From Clostridiales bacterium (GTDB lineage: Bacteria > Bacillota > Clostridia > Clostridiales > Clostridiaceae), in NCBI GenBank assembly GCA_017889345.1, contig JAGHEJ010000031.1, positions 1 through 34,093 of the forward strand: DNA of 34,093 nt. Direction: 5' to 3'. A program made the translations under genes and the position numbers. The first letter of the stretch is position 1, and every line of letters starts with the position of its first letter. Shown here piece by piece: positions 27,257 to 34,093 of this stretch. The notes beneath the pieces are model-generated. The model was not told where the DNA came from. It did no database searches and saw only the letters and a list, made by a program, of their open reading frames with translations.

Positions 27257-28771
27257 ATGAAAATTAAATTAAAGAATTCTGTGATAGCTGGTTTATTAGC
27301 AAGTTTTTTAGGGGGATCAACAGCTTTTTCAGATGAAGGAAGTTTAAAAACTCAAATTTTAAATGACCATAATCAAAATCAAATAATTTATCTATTAAAT
27401 CAAGATGGAGAATTAATTAAACTTAATGATGGAATTGAGGATAATGTTCCAGATTCTTTATCAAATATTTATTCAATTCAAATAAGTGATGATGGTTTCT
27501 TTGCAATTTCAAAAGATGGAGAACCAATTTCTTCAGAAGAAGTTGGATTGCCGAAAGGGATTAAGGCAATTAAACAAGATAGAGGATTTGTTTTACTTGA
27601 AAATGGTAAGGTATTTTTTCTAAAGGAAGGAAATTCTGAACAATTACAAGGAATAAATAATGCTAAAGATATTAAAGCTTTAAGTGGCAATGTTGTTCTT
27701 GTTAAGCATGAAGATGAAACATTTAGTGTTATAGGAAATTCCAAGATTAAAATTAAAAATGTAAAGAACTTAACAGATGTTGTTGAGGCTGTGGTGTATG
27801 GAGAATCTGTTTTTATTATTAAGAAAAATGGATCTATAATTGGATTTGGGGAAGAATATAATTCGATTTCAAATAAAGCAGAGTTAATTAAAAATGGTAA
27901 AAACTTTATACGGGAAGATGAAAATTTGTATGTTGTTACATTGGATAATAAAGCTATACCATTATTTGAAAAAGGATTTAAGGCTCCAGAAGAATATTTA
28001 GAGAATGTAAAAGATATTAAAATAAATAGATTTTCATCAGGAGAAAATGTTTTATATAAATCCTATTTTATAACTGGAGATGGAAAAATTATATATTATT
28101 TACAAAGTAATAATGAGATAAGTGATTTTAATAAGCAAAAGATAGAATATTTAGGGAAGTTTGATAATGTTAAATCTGTTTATGATTCTGGATATTTAAC
28201 AATAGTTCTTCATAATGATGGATCAATTACAATACCGTACAACATTCATCATGAGTTAAATGGAGTAACTGGAGTTAAGGACGTTGTTCTTAATAATCAA
28301 AGTTATGTTGTGTATTTTGAAGATGGACAAGTTGCAACTTCTCTTCAAAATTTTGTTTTAAACTCAAAGAAATCTCAAAGTCAAAATAATGGAGAGTTAA
28401 ATTTATATAATTATTTAAACAATATTTATATAAATCTTTTAAATAAGGAAATTTCTTTAGAGGAATTTGAAAATTTAAAACAAAATCTTTTGTTAAATAT
28501 AGAAGGTTTTAAAAATTTTATAAGAGAGGCTTCTCTTGATAGAAAATTTTTAATGATTGACGATTCTTACGATCAAGTTATAAATACTTTATATAAATCA
28601 ATTTTAAAAACTTCTCTAAGCAGCGATGAGTATAATCATATGAAAGTTATGATAATAGATAAAATGGTTAAGGAAAATAAAACTAAGAAAGAAATAGTAA
28701 ATGAAATTGTAAATTATATTTTTGAAAATCCAATATTCTTAAACATTTTTAATAACTTTTCTTCAATGTAG
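27257..28771 (+). CDS. Secreted protein with RCC1-like repeats and a DUF4214-like tail
   Basis: 504 residues. A Sec signal peptide (MKIKLKNSVIAGLLASFLGG, then STAFS) is likely cut before DEG, so the protein is exported with no lipobox or sorting signal. The body has recurring units of ~45-55 residues built as V-K-D/A-I … hydrophobic strand … D/N-G-x-I/V … (for example SVFIIKKNGSIIGFGEEYN, KSYFITGDGKIIYYL, LTIVLHNDGSITIP, SYVVYFEDGQVATS), recalling weak RCC1/beta-propeller blades. Residues ~385-500 hold two DUF4214-like units (NIYINLLNKEISLEEFENL… and TLYKSILKTSLSSDEYNHM…). ATG 27257 with SD TAGGGGGAA; an upstream in-frame ATG at 27230 lacks an SD. It has its own SD after the essC-esaB terminator. 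Perhaps a surface-binding or envelope protein. Confidence 0.65.
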   Translation: MKIKLKNSVIAGLLASFLGGSTAFSDEGSLKTQILNDHNQNQIIYLLNQDGELIKLNDGIEDNVPDSLSNIYSIQISDDGFFAISKDGEPISSEEVGLPKGIKAIKQDRGFVLLENGKVFFLKEGNSEQLQGINNAKDIKALSGNVVLVKHEDETFSVIGNSKIKIKNVKNLTDVVEAVVYGESVFIIKKNGSIIGFGEEYNSISNKAELIKNGKNFIREDENLYVVTLDNKAIPLFEKGFKAPEEYLENVKDIKINRFSSGENVLYKSYFITGDGKIIYYLQSNNEISDFNKQKIEYLGKFDNVKSVYDSGYLTIVLHNDGSITIPYNIHHELNGVTGVKDVVLNNQSYVVYFEDGQVATSLQNFVLNSKKSQSQNNGELNLYNYLNNIYINLLNKEISLEEFENLKQNLLLNIEGFKNFIREASLDRKFLMIDDSYDQVINTLYKSILKTSLSSDEYNHMKVMIIDKMVKENKTKKEIVNEIVNYIFENPIFLNIFNNFSSM

Positions 28772-28856
28772 TTTATATTGGTTGAACATGTTGTAAATGT
28801 TTTGTATAGTTAATACTGGGAATAGATTTCTGTCTGATAATGGAAGGAGTTTTATT

Positions 28857-29459
28857 ATGAATAGAATAATAACAATTGGAAGAGAATTTGGAAGTGGTGG
28901 GCGTGAGCTTGGAAAGCGTATCGCTGAACATTTAAAAATAGCTTATTATGATAGAGAAATTATCACAGAAATATCTAAGAAAACGAAGTTAGCTGAAGAA
29001 TATGTTCAACAAATACTGGAGAATAAACCTATAATATCTTTTCCTATAACAATTGGTCATAGTTTATATCCGGTGTTTAATCCTGTTTTGGAAAACAGTA
29101 GCAGTATTTATAGTGAGCAAAGTAATACATTAATTGAAATGGCTCAAAAATCTGATTGTGTAATTATAGGAAGATGTGCAGATTATATACTTCAAGATTA
29201 TAATCCACTTAGAGTTTTTGTTTATGCAGATATGGAGCAAAAAATTAAAAGATGCGTTGATAAAGCTCCTAAAGATGAAAATTTATCAATAAAAGAGCTT
29301 AAACAACAAATGCAAGAATTAGATAAGAATAGGTCAAAGTATTATCAATTCATTACTGGTAATAAGTGGGGAGATAAGAAAAATTACGATTTATGTATAA
29401 ATACAACTAATTTAAACATAAAAGATGTTGCTGAGGGAATTGCAAAAATGTTTCTTTAA
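28857..29459 (+). CDS. Cytidylate kinase-like family protein
   Basis: 200 residues. P-loop variant I-G-R-E-F-G-S-G-G-R-E-L-G-K-R (~residues 7-21), followed by AYYDREIITEIS, the hallmark of the cytidylate-kinase-like family (Cytidylate_kin2) common in Clostridia. SDCVIIGRCADYIL and FVYADMEQKIKR are the usual downstream segments. It is distinct from the essential Cmk, whose loop is GPAGAGKST, and the true substrate is unproven. ATG 28857 follows GGAAGGAG at the right spacing; an in-frame ATG 60 bases upstream has no SD. Ends at a bidirectional terminator. Confidence 0.9.
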   Translation: MNRIITIGREFGSGGRELGKRIAEHLKIAYYDREIITEISKKTKLAEEYVQQILENKPIISFPITIGHSLYPVFNPVLENSSSIYSEQSNTLIEMAQKSDCVIIGRCADYILQDYNPLRVFVYADMEQKIKRCVDKAPKDENLSIKELKQQMQELDKNRSKYYQFITGNKWGDKKNYDLCINTTNLNIKDVAEGIAKMFL

Positions 29460-29467
29460 TAAAAAAT

Positions 29468-29501
29468 AAGAGCTAGTACTTTTGTATTAGCTCTTTTTTC
29501 A
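29468..29501 (+). terminator. Bidirectional terminator between convergent genes
   Basis: AAGAGCTAGTAC (29468-29479) pairs with GTATTAGCTCTT (29484-29495), 12 pairs with one G-U and a 4-base loop. T residues follow on the plus strand and an A-rich tract lies on the left for the minus-strand gene. Confidence 0.9.
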
Positions 29502-31025
29502 AGTTATTTCAATGTCATAGGTTTTAGAAATATCACCAATTTGAATTGTTATTGATCCTTTACAAGGAATACCTATGGGATAAAATAATCCATTCTCATC
29601 AAAATTTCCAACATCGCTTGAAAGTTTTACATTTTTAAGAATGTAAATATCAATTGGATTTAAATTTTCATCATATGCTATGAAGTTTAATCTTCTATGT
29701 TCTGCTCTATTTATTTTTGGAGAATCTTCAAAATAGAAATCTTTAATTTTTGTTGTGTATGGAAGAAGATTTGTTATCATTATTGAATTTGAAATACATC
29801 TATCTTCTCTTGATAAATTTATATTTCTAAGGGAGTGAATCCCAAGAGGTCTAATCATCATTGAAGTTGATCCTCCTCCATCTAAATTTATAGCTTTATA
29901 CGCATCTTTTGATTTTAAAAATTCCCCAAGCTCTGGAAGAGACATTCCTTTAAAATTTCCTTTTTTATCAGTGGTTAAAATTATAAGAGTATTTCTTTTT
30001 GTAAGTGCGATTGCTGTTCTATGATTTTTAGAATTAACAGATGACTCATTCCATGTTGATGAAAAATATTTATTATCAGGAATTTCACTATTATAAACAA
30101 GAAATTTATGTCCCGTTAGTAAGTGTTTTATCTTAGGAGAAGATTTTAATGAATATTTTGAAATTTCAAAATTAAGCTCTACATTCATGCCTACGTAGGT
30201 TCTTAAAAATGAATATCTGTTTTTCCCATAAGTAACTATGGCGATTTGGTTATTTGAAATTCTATAAATATTTGGTGGATCGTTTATTATATTTGTGATT
30301 TTTCCCTTAATTGTTTTGTTGTTTTGAAATAGAGGGTTGGAATTTTCAGGAGTGATTAAAATTATGAGTCCATCTTCTTTATTTTCTGGAAGATAAATTG
30401 TTGAAAATTCATTTGTTTTATAGTTAAATACATTTATGGTATCTTCTATATAATCATTTCTATTTATGGAATCTATATTTACTCTAGTTTTATGTGAATC
30501 TTTATCTATAAGATTTATGTATCCTTTAAAATAATAATTGTCAATGTCTACGCTATTATCTTCAAGAATTGCAAAACATGGTCTAAGAATTTCCTCATCT
30601 TTTGTTATAGATGTTGAAAAAATTTCCCCATTTATTAAATTGTTGCATGTTGGAATTCCGCTATTCATATTAAAGAAATCCCCATTTATTGCCCCAATTA
30701 TATTTTTCCTTTTTTGTTGTTCTGATAAAACTTGATTTGTTAAGGTTGCCTTTCCTGTAGTTAAATCTTGAGATTTATGGCACATTAGCGAGTATGTAGA
30801 ATTTATTAAATTTAAATCCATTTCTATGTAATTTATGTTTTGATGGTTTAAATTTTTATTCATGAAATTGTAGATTACTTCATTTGTGTGAGTTACACCA
30901 ATACCAATTTCTGTTGTTGAAATAATCTTTCTTGTTTCACTAATTGCATAAGAAGGAGTTATGTTAATTATGAAAATTATTGAGAAAACTAAAAACAATT
31001 TTGAAAATAAATTAATGATTCTCAC
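29499..31025 (-). CDS. Secreted phosphodiester glycosidase family (NAGPA-domain) protein
   Basis: 508 residues with a Sec signal peptide (cleavage near PSYA-IS, residue 28). The NAGPA/DUF2233 motifs are present in order: GAINGDFFN (111-119), NHRTAIALT (334-342) and AINLDGGGSTSMM (378-390), then SNSIMI. The family removes sugars from phosphodiesters, as in the mannose-6-phosphate uncovering enzyme. Bacterial members act outside the cell on envelope or exopolysaccharide linkages, but the target here is unknown. The C-terminal ~80 residues (DFYFEDSPKINRAEHRRLNF…) look like a bacterial Ig-like domain. It ends with TGA, the only TGA stop I found here. SD AGAGGTGAGA before the ATG. Divergent from the two-component genes, 74 bases away, with a short palindrome CTAACAGTTAG (31042-31052) between. 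Confidence 0.88.
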   Translation of the reverse strand: MRIINLFSKLFLVFSIIFIINITPSYAISETRKIISTTEIGIGVTHTNEVIYNFMNKNLNHQNINYIEMDLNLINSTYSLMCHKSQDLTTGKATLTNQVLSEQQKRKNIIGAINGDFFNMNSGIPTCNNLINGEIFSTSITKDEEILRPCFAILEDNSVDIDNYYFKGYINLIDKDSHKTRVNIDSINRNDYIEDTINVFNYKTNEFSTIYLPENKEDGLIILITPENSNPLFQNNKTIKGKITNIINDPPNIYRISNNQIAIVTYGKNRYSFLRTYVGMNVELNFEISKYSLKSSPKIKHLLTGHKFLVYNSEIPDNKYFSSTWNESSVNSKNHRTAIALTKRNTLIILTTDKKGNFKGMSLPELGEFLKSKDAYKAINLDGGGSTSMMIRPLGIHSLRNINLSREDRCISNSIMITNLLPYTTKIKDFYFEDSPKINRAEHRRLNFIAYDENLNPIDIYILKNVKLSSDVGNFDENGLFYPIGIPCKGSITIQIGDISKTYDIEIT

Positions 31026-31041
31026 CTCTAATCTTAATATC

Positions 31042-31052
31042 CTAACAGTTAG
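31042..31052. promoter_or_regulatory. Short palindrome between divergent genes
   Basis: CTAAC-A-GTTAG is a perfect 5-base inverted repeat with a single central base in the 74-base gap between the glycosidase and response-regulator genes. It might be an operator. Chance occurrence is quite possible. Confidence 0.25.
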
Positions 31053-31099
31053 TTATTATTCGTAATATAAATTTAAAAAATACATGGAGGAAAACTAGA

Positions 31100-31747
31100 A
31101 TGAAAATTTTAATTGTTGATGATGAAGAGAAATTATTGAAAATACTCAAAAAGTATTTTGAAGTGGAAGGATTTTCTGTTGAAACTGCGTTAGATGGTGA
31201 AGAGGCTATTTATAAAATTGATGAAAATAAAATTGATTTGGTAATTTTAGATTGGATGATTCCAAAGATAAGTGGAATTGAGGTTTGTAAATACATAAAG
31301 GAAAATACAAATGCAAAAGTTTTAATGCTCACTGCAAGAACTCAATTTGATGATGAGCTTGAGGCACTTAATATTGGAGCTGATGAATATGTTAAGAAAC
31401 CTTTTGATATTAGAGTTTTAGTTATGAGAGGGAAGAAGTTGTTAAACTTAGAGAAAAATTTTAGATTCAAAAATATAGATATAAATTTTGAAAGTCAAAA
31501 AGTTTATAGAGATGGAGAAAATTTAAATTTAACAAAAATTGAGTTTGAACTTTTAAAATGCTTTGTTAAAAATAAGGGAATCATTTTATCGAGAGGAAAA
31601 ATTATAGATTTGGTTTGGGGACTTGATTATGATGGAGATCCACGAACAGTTGATACTCACATAAGAAGGCTTAGACGAAAAATTGGAGAAGATGTTGTAA
31701 AAACATATAGAGGAATTGGTTATAGTTTGGAGGGAGAAATCAATTAG
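31100..31747 (+). CDS. OmpR/PhoB-family response regulator
   Basis: 215 residues. The receiver domain shows the acidic pair Asp7-Asp8, phospho-acceptor Asp51 in LVILDWMIP, Thr in LMLTAR and the conserved Lys in VKKPFD. A winged-helix DNA-binding domain follows (LNLTKIEFELLKCF … DPRTVDTHIRRLRRKIGE … TYRGIGYSLE). GGAGG lies before the ATG. Its stop TAG overlaps the proposed ATT start of the histidine kinase, so the pair is co-translated. Target genes are unknown; the divergent secreted glycosidase and the downstream lipoprotein are natural candidates. Confidence 0.97.
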   Translation: MKILIVDDEEKLLKILKKYFEVEGFSVETALDGEEAIYKIDENKIDLVILDWMIPKISGIEVCKYIKENTNAKVLMLTARTQFDDELEALNIGADEYVKKPFDIRVLVMRGKKLLNLEKNFRFKNIDINFESQKVYRDGENLNLTKIEFELLKCFVKNKGIILSRGKIIDLVWGLDYDGDPRTVDTHIRRLRRKIGEDVVKTYRGIGYSLEGEIN

Positions 31748-33143
31748 GATAAAGAATAAAATATTTGTTAGTAATTTTGTATTTATATTATTTGTATTTT
31801 TCATTTTGATGTTTATCAATATATTTTTAGCAAATAAATTTTATATTCTTGAGAAAAGAAAAGATTTAAATGAGGTTTATCGTAATATAAAAAATTTAGA
31901 TTTAGAGTATTTGATTTCAAATATTGATGAAATTGAAAATAATACTTCAACAAAAATTGTTTATGCAAAAGATAATGGAAATATTAATGAGTTAAATGAT
32001 GAAATAATTGATAAACTTTATAAAAAGAAATTAAGACTTAACAAGTTTTGGATAACAGAAGAGGTTCTACATACTTTAAATAATTCTAGTGTAAATAAAA
32101 TTTATTATCAGGAAATTGTTAAATATAGTTTTTATACAAAAATATTTAAGAATGATAATTATGTATTTGTAATTGGTGTAACTTTATCAAATATTGGTGA
32201 GATTATAAGCATCGTAAATAAATTTATAGTTTTGTTGACTCTTATTTCTATAATTATAAATTGGATTATGGTTAGAATAAATTCCCATAAAATAATTAAA
32301 CCTCTTAAAAATATGACAAAACTTTCTGATGATATTGCTTCCTTAAATTTTAGAACAGAAAATATTAATACAAAAGATGAAATTGAGGAATTGTCAAAAA
32401 GCATAAATAATATGAGTAAAAATTTGGAGAAAGCTCATAAGGAAATAAATACTCAAAACCAAAAATTAAAAGAGCTTTTAAGAAATGTTGCTCACGAAAT
32501 TAAAACTCCACTTTCTATTATAAAAGTTCACACTCAAGGAATTGAAGATGGATTAGATGATGGAAGTTATATAGATATCATTTTTGATGAAATAAATAAA
32601 GTAGATTCCTTAATTGAAAATTTATTATTATGGTTTAAAGTTTCTCAAGATGTTAAACAAAATTCAAAAATTGATTTACATAAATTTATTTTAAAAATTC
32701 TAGAGAAATATAAATTAATTTTTAGAGAGAATGAAATAGAAATCAAAATTGATTTTCTAGAAAGTGAAAATTATTTTGTATTTATGGATGAGGAAGATTT
32801 AAAAATTATAATTGAAAATCTAATTACAAATGGAATTAAATATACAGACAATGGGAAAATAGAGATTTATTTATCAAAAGATGATGGGAAAATTATTTTT
32901 AAAATTATAAATGGAAGTAAAACTAAAATTAATTTGGACAAGATATTTACTCCATTTTATGTTGAAGAAGAATCACGGAATAAAAATTTTTCAGGAACTG
33001 GTCTTGGGTTATCTATTGTAAAGGAAATTTTAGATAAGTATGATTTTAATTTCAAAATAAATTGTGAGGATAATAACTTTGAATTTTATATTGAATTTTT
33101 AGAATGTAAAAAAATGGATAAATGTCATATTCATGTAACATAA
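31743..33143 (+). CDS. Membrane sensor histidine kinase, apparently with an ATT start
   Basis: About 466 residues. Membrane helix 1 (~7-28, FVSNFVFILFVFFILMFINI), an extracellular domain of ~125 residues, helix 2 (~157-178), HAMP (IIKPLKNMTKLSDDIASLNF), a HisKA H-box (NVAHEIKTPLS, His251 in this numbering), an N-box (ENLITNGIKYTD) and a G-box (FSGTGLGLSIVKEIL) are all present. It phosphorylates the adjacent regulator. The SD GGAGGGAG (31729-31736) points to a start near 31743, where the frame reads ATT-AGG-ATA-AAG (M-R-I-K-N-K-I-F). There is no ATG, GTG or TTG in frame there. The only other in-frame candidate upstream is TTG 31716, which has no properly spaced SD and would give a 31-base overlap. 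The kinase family is certain; the start is inferred. Confidence 0.93.
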   Translation: MRIKNKIFVSNFVFILFVFFILMFINIFLANKFYILEKRKDLNEVYRNIKNLDLEYLISNIDEIENNTSTKIVYAKDNGNINELNDEIIDKLYKKKLRLNKFWITEEVLHTLNNSSVNKIYYQEIVKYSFYTKIFKNDNYVFVIGVTLSNIGEIISIVNKFIVLLTLISIIINWIMVRINSHKIIKPLKNMTKLSDDIASLNFRTENINTKDEIEELSKSINNMSKNLEKAHKEINTQNQKLKELLRNVAHEIKTPLSIIKVHTQGIEDGLDDGSYIDIIFDEINKVDSLIENLLLWFKVSQDVKQNSKIDLHKFILKILEKYKLIFRENEIEIKIDFLESENYFVFMDEEDLKIIIENLITNGIKYTDNGKIEIYLSKDDGKIIFKIINGSKTKINLDKIFTPFYVEEESRNKNFSGTGLGLSIVKEILDKYDFNFKINCEDNNFEFYIEFLECKKMDKCHIHVT

Positions 33144-33174
33144 CCTTGATAAATTTATACTCGAGGTGAGTTAA

Positions 33175-34093
33175 TTGAAAAAAATTGTTTTATCGTTACT
33201 ACTAATGTTTAATATGGTATCTTGCGTTAGTGGGGCTGTAAGCAAAGAAGTTTTAAGTAGTTCTAATTATGAATATAAAACTGATTTTAAATTTGAGGTT
33301 AATCCAGAGAATTTTGATTTAAAGGTTACGTATGACGGAGTAACTGAAAATGTTTCTGATCCTTTAGAGAAAAGAGAAGTTAGCAATTTTAAAAATGATG
33401 GTAAGAGAGCATCGTGGACTTATGAAAAAGAAGGAATAGATGTAAATATTCAAAAGGAAAAGGAATATTTAGATGTCTCCATAAGATCAAGTAAAAGTGA
33501 TGAAAATAAATTTTCATGGCCGATGGTAAGTGGAGAAGAGTATATTCTTCCTATTGGACAAGGAAAATTAATACCAAGTGATGATGAGAATTGGAAAAAG
33601 TATTTTGATCAAATGGGTGAGATTAAAGGTATTGAAGGATTGTCTATGCAATTTTTTGGAGTAAATAAAGATGAATATAGCTTAGTTTATGTTATAGAAA
33701 ATCCTTACAACAATACATTAACTTTTGATACAGAAGATAAAATTAATTTTACATTTAATCATGAGTTTCCTTCAATAAATAAAGATAAGGAATATGGTTT
33801 TAGAATTTATATAGCTGATAAATATATTACGGATATTTCAAAAATTTATAGAAATTATTTAATTGAAATGGGAAATTTTAAAACTTTAAAGGAGAAGGAA
33901 AAGGAGAATAACAATATAAAGAAACTTTACGGAGCTCCTCATGTTTATTTTTGGAACAGCGTAGTAATTGGAGAAGACAATATTAAATGGGCAAAACTTA
34001 AAAATAATTTTCCAGGAGATTTAAAATCTTGGATACAAAAATTATTAAATGAAAAAGTTGAAGAAGGAAAAGAATTAGCAGATGCCTTTGATG
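33175..34093 (+). CDS. Predicted secreted lipoprotein, large, function uncertain; 3'-truncated by the window edge
   Basis: The open frame begins near 33175 and runs off the window (306 residues seen). The N-terminus (I/M)-E-K-I-V-L-S-L-L-L-M-F-N-M-V-S-C looks like a lipoprotein signal with lipobox M-V-S-C. The mature part is beta-rich with aromatic segments (FSWPMVSGEEYILPIGQGKLIP, YRNYLIEMGNF) and KLYGAPHVYFWN near the edge. These remind me of large clostridial glycosidase-like proteins related to GH101, but that is weak. SD GAGGTGA (33164-33170). The natural start TTG 33176 is one base out of frame: TTG is followed by six A's, and seven would give M-K-K-I-V-L-S. In frame only ATT 33175 is near the SD; the next ATG (33205) would destroy the signal peptide. 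Follows the kinase by 31 bases, likely same operon. Confidence 0.6.
   Translation, partial: MKKIVLSLLLMFNMVSCVSGAVSKEVLSSSNYEYKTDFKFEVNPENFDLKVTYDGVTENVSDPLEKREVSNFKNDGKRASWTYEKEGIDVNIQKEKEYLDVSIRSSKSDENKFSWPMVSGEEYILPIGQGKLIPSDDENWKKYFDQMGEIKGIEGLSMQFFGVNKDEYSLVYVIENPYNNTLTFDTEDKINFTFNHEFPSINKDKEYGFRIYIADKYITDISKIYRNYLIEMGNFKTLKEKEKENNNIKKLYGAPHVYFWNSVVIGEDNIKWAKLKNNFPGDLKSWIQKLLNEKVEEGKELADAFD

Noticed and set aside
29499-29501. TGA reassigned to tryptophan
   Set aside because: TGA ends the phosphodiester glycosidase gene just before a terminator, and all tryptophans in the proteins are TGG, so the standard bacterial code applies.

Overview
The window comes from an AT-rich, low-GC Gram-positive endospore former of the Clostridia type. 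Purine-rich Shine-Dalgarno (SD) sequences precede most genes. TTG and GTG starts are common. TGA is a stop (it ends the gene at 29499), so the code is standard. A dipicolinate synthase subunit points to spores. Composition, the compact gene set and several odd retained enzymes would fit a host-adapted relative of segmented filamentous bacteria (Candidatus Arthromitus). That placement is an impression from content, not a proof.

Layout: positions 1-1061 are the C-terminal two thirds of groEL, followed by a terminator. Then come a soluble chemotaxis-type signalling protein (1190-2161) and a pair made of a type IV prepilin and a GxGD prepilin peptidase (2245-3329). A 316-base gap holds a promoter-like site and a strong terminator hairpin, then the oligopeptide importer oppB-C-D-F-A (3646-9370). 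A second, diverged OppA-like protein follows (9433-11181). On the minus strand lie spoVFB and a thyA-folA pair (11214-13220).

Positions 13383-17773 hold a degenerate rhamnulokinase-like protein, an aldo/keto reductase with altered catalytic positions, a small protein with fibronectin-III-like and DUF4214-like parts, and an AI-2E-family membrane protein. A minus-strand VOC-family protein follows (17813-18175).

The most unusual block is 18411-28771. It contains a 1294-residue SF1 helicase/Vsr-like nuclease protein whose ATPase motifs look damaged, a full-length EssC-type type VII secretion ATPase (FHA-FHA-TM-TM and three FtsK-like domains), a YukD/EsaB ubiquitin-like protein, and a Sec-exported protein with RCC1-like repeats and a DUF4214-like tail. 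No WXG100 substrate, EssA, EssB or EsaA is present in the window.

The right end (28857-34093) has a cytidylate-kinase-like protein, a secreted NAGPA-type phosphodiester glycosidase (minus strand), an OmpR-family response regulator with its histidine kinase, and the start of a large predicted lipoprotein. Both the kinase and the lipoprotein seem to need ATT as start codon if the sequence is exact.

Recurring theme: three proteins (helicase-like, FGGY-like, AKR-like) keep full-length reading frames but have changed key catalytic residues. This suggests retained pseudoenzymes rather than decaying genes.
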